From contig SFPL01000006.1 of the NCBI GenBank assembly GCA_004551905.1, positions 1-27,988 on the forward strand: a DNA stretch of 27,988 nucleotides, written 5' to 3'. The notes under the pieces were generated by a model that saw nothing but the letters and a program-made list of their open reading frames with translations, was not told where the DNA came from and did not search any database. Within the stretch, counting starts at the first letter, position 1, and every line of letters starts with the position of its first letter. Positions 21,964 through 27,988 of this stretch are shown piece by piece. The translations under genes were made by a program, and so were the position numbers. The stretch comes from Lentisphaeraceae bacterium (GTDB taxonomy: Bacteria > Verrucomicrobiota > Kiritimatiellia > RFP12 > UBA1067).

Positions 21964-21986
21964 CGTGGTTCGTGGTTCGTGGTTCG
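21964..21986. repeat. Three tandem CGTGGTT units upstream of bamA
   Basis: Three perfect head-to-tail copies of CGTGGTT (21964-21984) followed by a partial unit. They lie between the rplL terminator and the bamA -10 box, where a -35 or activator site would be. They could be an operator or slippage; function unknown. Confidence 0.75.
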
Positions 21987-21995
21987 CAGGGATGC

Positions 21996-22031
21996 CGAGA
22001 AATAGAAGAGCCGCGGCAATGTGCCGCGGCT
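21996..22031 (-). terminator. Intrinsic terminator of the tuf-rplL operon
   Basis: Perfect 10-bp stem AGCCGCGGCA / TGCCGCGGCT (22009-22018 and 22022-22031) with a 3-base loop. On the minus strand it is followed by CTTCTATTTCT, a moderately T-rich tail. It lies 28 bases after the rplL stop, so it ends the ribosomal operon before rpoBC would normally follow. Confidence 0.8.
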
Positions 22032-22059
22032 CCCTGGCATTGACGCCTGTGGCTGGACC

Positions 22060-22428
22060 TTACTTGATCTCGACCTCGGCGCCGGCCTTCTTGAGCTGCT
22101 CGGCGATCTTGTCGGCCTCGTCCTTGGCGATAGCCTCCTTGACCTTCTTCGGCGCGCCGTCGACCATGTCCTTGGCGTCCTTGAGGCCGAGACCGGTGAT
22201 CGCGCGGATCTCCTTGATGACGGCGATCTTGTTCGCGCCGGCGGCCTTGAGGATGACGTCGAACTCGGTCTTCTCCTCGGCAGCGGCGGCACCGCCGGCT
22301 CCGGGGGCGGCGACTGCGACTGCGGCGGCGGCACTGACGCCCCACGCCTCTTCGAGCGCCTTCACGAGGTCGTTGATCTCGAGCACGGTCTTGCCCGAGA
22401 GCTCCTTGATGATTTCTTCGTTGGTCAT
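22060..22428 (-). CDS. rplL: Ribosomal protein bL12 (L7/L12)
   Basis: 122 residues; stalk protein that recruits translation GTPases. N-terminal dimerisation domain (1-about 32, IIKELSGKTVLEINDLVKAL), a flexible Ala/Gly hinge (AVAAPGAGGAAAAEE), and the C-terminal factor-binding domain (TEFDVILKAAGANKIAVIKE, IRAITGLGLKDAKDMVDGAP). The length is standard. GGAG precedes the ATG. It is last in the operon, separated from rplJ by 60 bases containing a hairpin, and followed by a terminator. Confidence 0.98.
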   Translation of the reverse strand: MTNEEIIKELSGKTVLEINDLVKALEEAWGVSAAAAVAVAAPGAGGAAAAEEKTEFDVILKAAGANKIAVIKEIRAITGLGLKDAKDMVDGAPKKVKEAIAKDEADKIAEQLKKAGAEVEIK

Positions 22429-22453
22429 TTTGTGTTTCTCCTTTTTAGTTCAA

Positions 22454-22477
22454 CCTTCAGCGTTTTGCATCTGAAGG
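22454..22477 (-). other. Intercistronic hairpin between rplJ and rplL
   Basis: Perfect 7-bp stem CCTTCAG / CTGAAGG around a 10-base loop, 25 bases before the rplL ATG on the transcript. There is no T-run directly after it, so it is not a normal terminator. It could protect the rplL end or set the higher rplL output needed for several L12 copies per ribosome (inference). Confidence 0.55.
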
Positions 22478-22488
22478 AAATACTTGGT

Positions 22489-23076
22489 TTATGCCTGTGC
22501 GGGCGACTCTGCGGGAGCGGCCTCGGCCGGTTTTTCCTCAGCGGGCGCAGGGGCGGCGTCTCGGCCTTCGGCTGTCTCGCCTGTCGGCTCGGCTGTTCCC
22601 TTCTTCGCCTTCTCGGAAAGGACGCGCGCGAGACGCGTCGCCGGCTCCTTGAGGAGCATGAGCAGCGTCGCGCGGAGCTCGTTCATGCCAGGAACCTTGG
22701 AGAGCGCCTCGACCATCGCGGCGTCCACGATCTTGCTGTCGTAGTCGGCGCCCTTGACGGAGGCCTTGCCGTTCGAGTCCTTGACGAACTCCATAATGGC
22801 CTTGGCGACGGCGGTGGGCTCGCCGTGGCCGGTGACGACCGCGGAGTTGCCCTTGAGCATCGCATTGACCTCTTCGCTCCAGCCCTTCTCCTTCGCAACC
22901 TTGGCAAGGAAGGTGTTCTTCACGACCAGGAGGCGGCTGTCGAGCGCGCGGAGCGCCTTGCGGAGCTTCGCGAACTGGGCGACGGTCACCCCGCCGTGGT
23001 CGATGATGAAGCAGTAGTCCGAGTCCTTGACGCGGGCGACGACCTCTTCGAGGATAGCAATCTTTTCGGCTCTCAT
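22489..23076 (-). CDS. rplJ: Ribosomal protein uL10
   Basis: 195 residues; base of the L12 stalk and translational repressor of its own operon in many bacteria. N-terminal rRNA-binding domain (MRAEKIAILEEVVARVKDSD, IIDHGGVTVAQFAKLRKAL, VVKNTFLAKVAKEKG), then the GNSAVVTGHGEPTAVAK region, and a helix binding L12 (LLMLLKEPATRLARVLSEKA). The last about 35 residues are a low-complexity Ala/Pro/Glu tail not found in E. coli L10 (165 aa). The start at 23076 follows GGAGG; an upstream in-frame ATG lacks this. It lies 13 bases after rplA. Confidence 0.95.
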   Translation of the reverse strand: MRAEKIAILEEVVARVKDSDYCFIIDHGGVTVAQFAKLRKALRALDSRLLVVKNTFLAKVAKEKGWSEEVNAMLKGNSAVVTGHGEPTAVAKAIMEFVKDSNGKASVKGADYDSKIVDAAMVEALSKVPGMNELRATLLMLLKEPATRLARVLSEKAKKGTAEPTGETAEGRDAAPAPAEEKPAEAAPAESPAQA

Positions 23077-23089
23077 TTCGTCATCCTCC

Positions 23090-23785
23090 TTACTCGGCGT
23101 CCGCCGCGACGACCACCGGAACACCGACGCCCATCGTGGACGAGATGCTCATGGACTTGATGAACACGCCCTTGACCGTGGCAGGCTTGGCGGCCTGGAC
23201 CGCAGCGACGACCGCCTTGACGTTCTCGACGAGCTTCGCCTCGTCGAACGAGCGCTTGCCCGCGACGACTGCGAGGTTGCCGGTCTTGTCCATGCGGAAG
23301 TCGACCTTGCCGCCCTTCGCCTCCTTGACTGCGGCGGCCGTATCGTCGGTCACCGTGCCGGTCTTGGGGTTGGGCATGAGGCCGCGGGGGCCAAGGATGC
23401 GGGCGCACTTGCGCACATCCTTCATCGCCTCGACGGTCGCGATAGCGACGTCGAAGTCGCACCAGCCCTCCTTCGTCACCTTCTCGATGAGATCGGCGAG
23501 GCCGACATAGTCAGCGCCGGCCTGGCGGGCCTCCTCGGCGTGGTCGCCGCCGGCGAACACCGCCACCTTGACGACCTTGCCCGAGCCGTTCGGAAGCTTG
23601 ACGGCGCCGCGGACCGCGGTGTCGCCCTTGGTGCAGTCCTTGCCCAGGCGGAAGTAGACGTCCACCGTCTCGTCGAACTTGGCGCCGGGGTTCGCCTTGA
23701 CGAACTTGACCGCCTCCTCGAGCGAAACCGGCTTCTTCGGGGCCTTCTTCGCCGCGTTGAAGTACTTCTTGCCGTGCGCGCTCAT
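23090..23785 (-). CDS. rplA: Ribosomal protein uL1
   Basis: 231 residues, normal length; binds 23S rRNA at the L1 stalk and can repress its own operon by binding the leader mRNA. Family landmarks: KKYFNAAKKAPKKPVSLEEA at the N-terminus, DVYFRLGKDCTKGDTAVRGA, ILGPRGLMPNPKTGTVTDD (hallmark loop), and GKRSFDEAKLVENVKAVV. The start overlaps the rplK stop by 4 bases (ATGA), suggesting coupled translation. Confidence 0.98.
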   Translation of the reverse strand: MSAHGKKYFNAAKKAPKKPVSLEEAVKFVKANPGAKFDETVDVYFRLGKDCTKGDTAVRGAVKLPNGSGKVVKVAVFAGGDHAEEARQAGADYVGLADLIEKVTKEGWCDFDVAIATVEAMKDVRKCARILGPRGLMPNPKTGTVTDDTAAAVKEAKGGKVDFRMDKTGNLAVVAGKRSFDEAKLVENVKAVVAAVQAAKPATVKGVFIKSMSISSTMGVGVPVVVAADAE

Positions 23786-24207
23786 TCCACCACCTCGATT
23801 CCCATGTTGCGGGCCGTGCCGGCGATCATCTTGATGGCCTGCTCCGGGTCCTCGGTGTTGAGGTCGGCCTTCTTCATCTCCACGATCTTCAGGAGCTGGG
23901 CCTTGGTGACCTTGCCGACCTTGTTCTTGTTGGGTACGCCGCTGCCCTTAGCGAGCCCGGCCTCCTTCTTGAGGAGCACCGACGCGGGCGGCGACTTGAA
24001 CTGCAGCGAGAAGCTGCGGTCCTGGTAGACCGTGATGATCACGGGAATGACCAGCCCTGCGTCCTTCGCCGTCTTGGCGTTGAACTCCTTGCAGAACTGC
24101 ATGATGTTGACACCGGCCGAGCCAAGGGCCGGTCCGACGGGCGGCGCGGGGTTCGCGGCGCCGGCGGGAATCTGGAGCTTGACCACTCCAGTGACTTTCT
24201 TCGCCAT
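23782..24207 (-). CDS. rplK: Ribosomal protein uL11
   Basis: 141 residues, the standard length; forms the GTPase-associated centre with 23S rRNA. N-terminal VVKLQIPAGAANPAPPVGPA and GSAGVNIMQFCKEFNAKT are nearly invariant in the family; the C-terminal RNA-binding part has KVTKAQLLKIVEMKKADLN and KMIAGTARNMGIEVV. GGAAGGAAAAGG precedes the ATG. It overlaps rplA by ATGA. The 74-base gap to nusG contains only a short weak GC hairpin. Confidence 0.98.
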   Translation of the reverse strand: MAKKVTGVVKLQIPAGAANPAPPVGPALGSAGVNIMQFCKEFNAKTAKDAGLVIPVIITVYQDRSFSLQFKSPPASVLLKKEAGLAKGSGVPNKNKVGKVTKAQLLKIVEMKKADLNTEDPEQAIKMIAGTARNMGIEVVE

Positions 24208-24281
24208 CTTTACCTTTTCCTTCCTTCGTGCGACTCCTCCCGGGGATCCGTCCCGGTCAAGCGGACCGCAAAACCTGCCGC

Positions 24282-24890
24282 CTACTTGCGGGCGGACTCG
24301 AAGGTCTCCTCAATCGGGACCTTCTCCACCTGCCAGTATTCGACGTCAACCGGGACCTTGCGACCGAAGACCTGTACTTCGACCTTGAGTTTGCCCCGAT
24401 CGGGATCCACCACGCTGACCATGCCCGTCAAACCCATGAACGCGCCGTCAACAATCTTCACCGCCTCGTCGACGTTGAAAACAACCTTCGGACGCTCGAC
24501 GCCCTGGCCGCCCGAGGGCTTGTCCAGGAGAATCGCGTCCACTTCGCTCTGCTTGAGCGGCTGCGGGCGGTCGCCGCCGACGAACCCGATGACACCCGGG
24601 GTCTCGCGCAGGAACTGCCAAGTCCGCTCGTAAATCGCCTTCTTCCCGTTCTCGTCCAGGCCCCGCGACTCGTCGTAGAGCGCGAGCTCGCAGAGGCAGT
24701 AGCCGGGGAAGAACTTCTTGACGATGGTGCGCTTGCGGCCGTTTTTCTTCTCGGTCACCCTCTCGGTGGGGACCACGCAACGGCCAATGAAGTCCTCCAT
24801 TCGCTCGAGCTTGACCCGGGCCTCGATCGAACGCTGGGCCTTGTTCTCCTGACCAGTCAGCGTATGAAGGACAAACCACTGCTTTTCCAT
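24282..24890 (-). CDS. nusG: Transcription termination/antitermination factor NusG
   Basis: 202 residues; binds RNA polymerase and links it to Rho or the ribosome. N-terminal NGN domain (QWFVLHTLTGQENKAQRSIE; KKFFPGYCLCEL; TPGVIGFVGG) and C-terminal KOW domain (VKIVDGAFMGLTGMVSVVDP; LKVEVQVFGRKVPVDVEYWQ). The length is a little above E. coli (181), with an acidic and aromatic insertion in the NGN domain around DESRGLDENGKKAIYERTWQ. The start at 24890 has GGAGG at good spacing. It follows secE by 32 bases. Confidence 0.96.
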   Translation of the reverse strand: MEKQWFVLHTLTGQENKAQRSIEARVKLERMEDFIGRCVVPTERVTEKKNGRKRTIVKKFFPGYCLCELALYDESRGLDENGKKAIYERTWQFLRETPGVIGFVGGDRPQPLKQSEVDAILLDKPSGGQGVERPKVVFNVDEAVKIVDGAFMGLTGMVSVVDPDRGKLKVEVQVFGRKVPVDVEYWQVEKVPIEETFESARK

Positions 24891-24922
24891 TTCAGTATCC
24901 TCCGGCTCCATCCGCCGCGCCC

Positions 24923-25120
24923 TCAGGCGCCCGCGTGCACCACCTTGATGAAGCCCTCGATCACCTTGTCGCACACCAGCGTGGTGGCGGCCAAAATGAA
25001 GATGAACGAAATCACGACGAGGGTCGACTCCCAGAGCTCGTGCACTCCAGGCCAGGTCACGCGCTTCGCCTCCGCAGCGACGCCGGACAGATATCCTTTG
25101 GTCTTCTCGAAGATGCTCAT
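24923..25120 (-). CDS. secE: Preprotein translocase subunit SecE
   Basis: 65 residues, a short single-span SecE as in most bacteria outside enterics. An amphipathic N-terminal part (SIFEKTKGYLSGVAAEAKRV, then TWPGVHELWEST with the conserved TWP) is followed by one transmembrane helix (LVVISFIFILAATTLVCDKV). It clamps SecY in the inner membrane. It sits between tRNA-Trp and nusG, the conserved position. Confidence 0.95.
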   Translation of the reverse strand: MSIFEKTKGYLSGVAAEAKRVTWPGVHELWESTLVVISFIFILAATTLVCDKVIEGFIKVVHAGA

Positions 25121-25140
25121 TCGGTAGCCCTCATCTCTCT

Positions 25141-25214
25141 TGGCAGGGTAAGAGGGAATCGAACCCCCATGGGCGGTTTTGGAGACCGCTGCACTGCCAT
25201 TGTGCTATTACCCT
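25141..25214 (-). tRNA. tRNA-Trp (CCA anticodon)
   Basis: Minus strand cloverleaf: acceptor AGGGTAA pairs with TTACCCT; anticodon stem GCGGT/ACCGC with loop CTCCAAA, giving anticodon CCA; T arm with GGTTCGATTCC; discriminator G and encoded CCA. It lies between rpmG and secE, a conserved place in many bacteria, and is co-transcribed with them. Confidence 0.97.
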
Positions 25215-25252
25215 ATTGAAATCATAGCGCCGCGCCCGGCAGCCGCCGGACG

Positions 25253-25402
25253 CTACTTCGTCTCCTTGTGCGTCGTGTGCTTGCGGCAGAACTTGCAGAA
25301 CTTGACCTTCTCGAGACGTTCGGTCGTCGTCTTCTTGTTCCGCGTCGTCGTGTAGTTGCGGCGCTTGCACTCGCCGCACGCCAATATCGCCAGATCGCGC
25401 AT
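25253..25402 (-). CDS. rpmG: Ribosomal protein bL33
   Basis: 49 residues, short but complete. It begins MRDLAILACGECKRRNYTTT and continues RNKKTTTERLEKVKFCKFCR, ending HTTHKETK. Two CxxC pairs (CGEC and CKFC) form the zinc-binding (C+) version of L33. The start is preceded by GGGAGAATAGG. The gene lies between tuf and tRNA-Trp. Confidence 0.96.
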   Translation of the reverse strand: MRDLAILACGECKRRNYTTTRNKKTTTERLEKVKFCKFCRKHTTHKETK

Positions 25403-25456
25403 TTCCTATTCTCCCCAGTGTCAAACCTTCGGATCAAGCCTCGCCCGCTCCCCCGG

Positions 25457-25474
25457 CCGGCCACCGCAGGCCGG
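25457..25474 (-). other. GC hairpin in the tuf-rpmG gap
   Basis: A 6-bp stem CCGGCC/GGCCGG with a 6-base loop in the 108-base gap between tuf and rpmG. No T-run follows, so it is not a typical intrinsic terminator. It may reduce read-through or stabilise the tuf mRNA end. Nothing else recognisable is in this gap. Confidence 0.4.
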
Positions 25475-25510
25475 GTTCGCGGACGGGCATCTCACAGAAG
25501 GACTTCGCTC

Positions 25511-26722
<1,212 letters not shown>

Positions 26723-26767
26723 TTTTTAGCTCCTGTGAGTTGTTTTTTCCTTCTTGCTCCGTCCCGC

Positions 26768-26843
26768 TGGAGCCACCTAGCGGAATCGAACCGCCGACCT
26801 CATCCTTACCAAGGATGTGCTCTACCTACTGAGCTAAAGTGGC
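26768..26843 (-). tRNA. tRNA-Thr (GGT anticodon)
   Basis: Minus strand cloverleaf: acceptor GCCACTT pairs with AGGTGGC; D arm AGCTCAGTAGGTAGAGCA; anticodon stem CATCC/GGATG with loop TTGGTAA, giving GGT; T arm with GGTTCGATTCC; discriminator T and encoded CCA. It sits 45 bases before tuf, the classical thrT-tufB order, and is first in the operon. Confidence 0.97.
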
Positions 26844-26867
26844 CTCCTTTGAGACGAAAACCTGTGT

Positions 26868-26897
26868 AGTATAACAAAAATTACCGCCACTTGACAA
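26868..26897 (-). promoter_or_regulatory. Promoter of the tRNA-Thr/tuf/ribosomal operon
   Basis: Minus strand: -35 TTGTCA (26897-26892), an 18-base spacer, extended -10 TG plus TATACT (26873-26868). The predicted start lies about 15-20 bases before the tRNA-Thr 5' end. It is the only good promoter I see for the whole ten-gene unit. Confidence 0.75.
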
Positions 26898-26909
26898 GGG
26901 GGTGCGCAC

Positions 26910-26966
26910 GGATTACAAATGCCCCCGGCGGCTCGGGCGCCGAGCCGCCGTGGACATTTGTAATCC
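26910..26966. repeat. 57-nt nested palindrome between divergent promoters
   Basis: Outer arms GGATTACAAATG (26910-26921) and CATTTGTAATCC (26955-26966) are perfect complements. Inside lie a second perfect 11-bp pair, CGGCGGCTCGG (26926-26936) and CCGAGCCGCCG (26940-26950), with a 3-base loop. Only a 4x4 internal mismatch (CCCC/TGGA) separates them, giving about 25 paired positions. It lies midway between the -35 boxes of the tRNA-Thr and metallo-hydrolase promoters. It has no transposase and no T-run. Candidates are a REP/MITE-like element or a large operator. Confidence 0.9.
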
Positions 26967-26986
26967 GCGAGCGGGCAGGCAGGGCC

Positions 26987-27015
26987 TTGAAGCCCGGGGG
27001 GCAATGTAGTATAAT
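26987..27015 (+). promoter_or_regulatory. Promoter of the metallo-hydrolase gene
   Basis: -35 TTGAAG (26987-26992), a 17-base spacer, -10 TATAAT (27010-27015). The predicted start near 27022 leaves an untranslated leader of about 60 nt, in which I see no known riboswitch. Confidence 0.75.
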
Positions 27016-27084
27016 AACCCATAATCGCCTGCCTGATAATCTCTAAGGGCGACTCAAGGATAAACTATAGGAAGGAAACAAGCA

Positions 27085-27825
27085 ATGGCAATCAACTTCT
27101 CCTCTCTCGTCGCTGGACTGGCGGTCGTTGCCGTGCCGATGGCGGTTTTCGCCGCAGCGGCGCCGTCGGTTGAGTCCGCCGCCGGAGACAAGGTACGGAT
27201 TGTCCGGGTCGTCTATGGCGACTTCGACCTGGCGGAGAGCTGGGTCGTGCCGGGCGGATCGCCGCAGAAGCGCTGCCCTATCGTCCTTGGCTTCCATCTG
27301 CTGGAGTTCGATGGACGGCGTGTATTGGTGGACGTAGGCTGCGACCATTTCGAGATGGAAGGCCGGCAGGCGCGAAATTTCATTCGTCCCGCCGAGGCGC
27401 TTCGCCGGCTGGGCGTCGCCCCGGAGACCATCGAGGCCTGTTTGATTTCGCATTCCCACGGCGACCATCTCGACGCGGTCGCGTCGTTCCCGGGCGCGCA
27501 CGTCTACATTCAAGAGAAGGAAGCTCTGTCGGCCGGCAACAGGCTGGCGGGACGGGCGGTGACGACTTTCAAGTCGGAGCTCGAACTGTACGGCGGGCGG
27601 CTCAAGATGGTGCGCTCCGGCGGCCATACGGCGGGGCATTCAATCGTGCTCGTGCCGGGTATGGCCGACGGCCGCACGGCCGTGATCGCCGGCGACGCAG
27701 TCTATTCGCGGCGCAATCTGGAGCAGCGTCTGCCCACGCCAACCACCGTCAACGCCGACGAAAGCCGCGCCTTTGTCGAGACCTACTCCGATCCGCGCTA
27801 CCGCGTCTATCTCTGCCACGACTGA
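27085..27825 (+). CDS. Exported metallo-beta-lactamase-fold hydrolase, lactonase-like
   Basis: 246 residues. The N-terminus (about 1-25, LVAGLAVVAVPMAVFAAAA) is a signal peptide, so it acts outside the cytoplasm. The metallo-beta-lactamase fold has a full zinc site: HSHGDHLD gives H123, H125, D127 and H128; GGHTAGHS gives H185; AGDAVY gives D204; the final His is H245 in the C-terminal LCHD. The pattern and length resemble N-acyl homoserine lactonase-type enzymes, but the substrate could be another lactone or ester. The protein stops directly after the last zinc ligand, with no tail. AAGGAAAC precedes the ATG. It is a single gene divergent from the ribosomal operon. Confidence 0.85.
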   Translation: MAINFSSLVAGLAVVAVPMAVFAAAAPSVESAAGDKVRIVRVVYGDFDLAESWVVPGGSPQKRCPIVLGFHLLEFDGRRVLVDVGCDHFEMEGRQARNFIRPAEALRRLGVAPETIEACLISHSHGDHLDAVASFPGAHVYIQEKEALSAGNRLAGRAVTTFKSELELYGGRLKMVRSGGHTAGHSIVLVPGMADGRTAVIAGDAVYSRRNLEQRLPTPTTVNADESRAFVETYSDPRYRVYLCHD

Positions 27826-27988
27826 CGTGCCTGACGAAATCTGGGGACAGCAACTGTAATTTTCAAATAAAAATTTCTGGCTTTGTCTAAGGGTGTAGAT
27901 TTTCAACCTTGCGCGTCAGCGCAGGGAAAAGATAGCAAGGAGGATGAGGGGTGCTGGGGGAAGGAGGGAGGGAAGGGAAACCTCCGCG
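27826..27988. other. Non-coding tail, AT-rich then purine-rich
   Basis: After the hydrolase stop there is an AT-rich stretch (about 27856-27880), where AATTTT/AAAATT may form a weak hairpin, then a small TGCGC/GCGCA hairpin near 27909. A purine-rich tract at 27938-27980 has five G-runs of 3-5. I see no gene, tRNA or convincing terminator before the window ends. Confidence 0.5.

Noticed and set aside
21964..21986. CRISPR array
   Set aside because: Units are 7 bp with no spacers and no cas genes.
24208..24281. Riboswitch or L11/L1 leader in the nusG-rplK gap
   Set aside because: Only a 5-bp GC hairpin is visible; there is no recognisable rRNA-mimic fold, and the length is only 74 bases.
25457..25474. 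Intrinsic terminator after tuf
   Set aside because: The GC stem lacks a following T-run, and the downstream ribosomal and Sec genes have no other promoter.

Overview
The window is GC-rich bacterial chromosome from a Gram-negative (diderm) organism. BamA, Skp/OmpH and LpxD show an outer membrane with lipid A. A GH92 mannosidase, a eukaryote-type hexokinase, an N-acetylhexosamine kinase-like enzyme and formate-tetrahydrofolate ligase suggest an anaerobic, glycan-using, host-associated bacterium. My best guess is the Verrucomicrobiota/Kiritimatiellae side of the PVC group; this rests on gene content and style, not on a marker alignment.

Layout. (1) 1-1340: a lower-GC strip with one lipoprotein gene and two decayed fragments, a winged-helix tail of an AlbA/RecG-like ATP-binding protein and a GIY-YIG nuclease tail with a nonsense codon. 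(2) 1342-3289, plus strand: iron-containing alcohol dehydrogenase, then RNase PH. (3) 3315-9735, minus strand: hexokinase, a SurA-like chaperone, ornithine carbamoyltransferase, then a glycan cassette (two glycosyltransferases, a DUF1796 protein and a truncated GT2) and an Smr-domain protein. (4) 9747-15245, minus strand: fhs, purN, a LolD-type ATPase, a 43-codon ORF, a NahK-like kinase, a truncated ribokinase and a drug/metabolite-superfamily sugar or nucleoside permease. (5) 15256-21958, minus strand: bamA, skp, lpxD, an orphan OmpR-type response regulator and a GH92 enzyme, tightly packed. (6) 21996-26897, minus strand: tRNA-Thr, tuf, rpmG, tRNA-Trp, secE, nusG, rplK, rplA, rplJ, rplL, ended by a strong hairpin. 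(7) A 57-nt palindrome between divergent promoters, then an exported metallo-beta-lactamase-fold gene on the plus strand.

The parts connect in plausible ways. Fhs makes 10-formyl-THF, which PurN uses. The bamA block assembles the outer membrane. The GH92 enzyme, permease, NahK-like kinase and hexokinase could form a sugar salvage route (inference). A recurring extended -10 (TGnTATAAT or close) precedes several transcription units. At bamA and fhs it lies exactly 7 nt from the ATG, so those two mRNAs are predicted to be leaderless.

I found no CRISPR array, phage, transposase or recognisable defence system. The most unusual items are the leaderless promoters, the palindrome, several genes cut down to their first codons, and the response regulator and mannosidase attached to the outer-membrane biogenesis operon.
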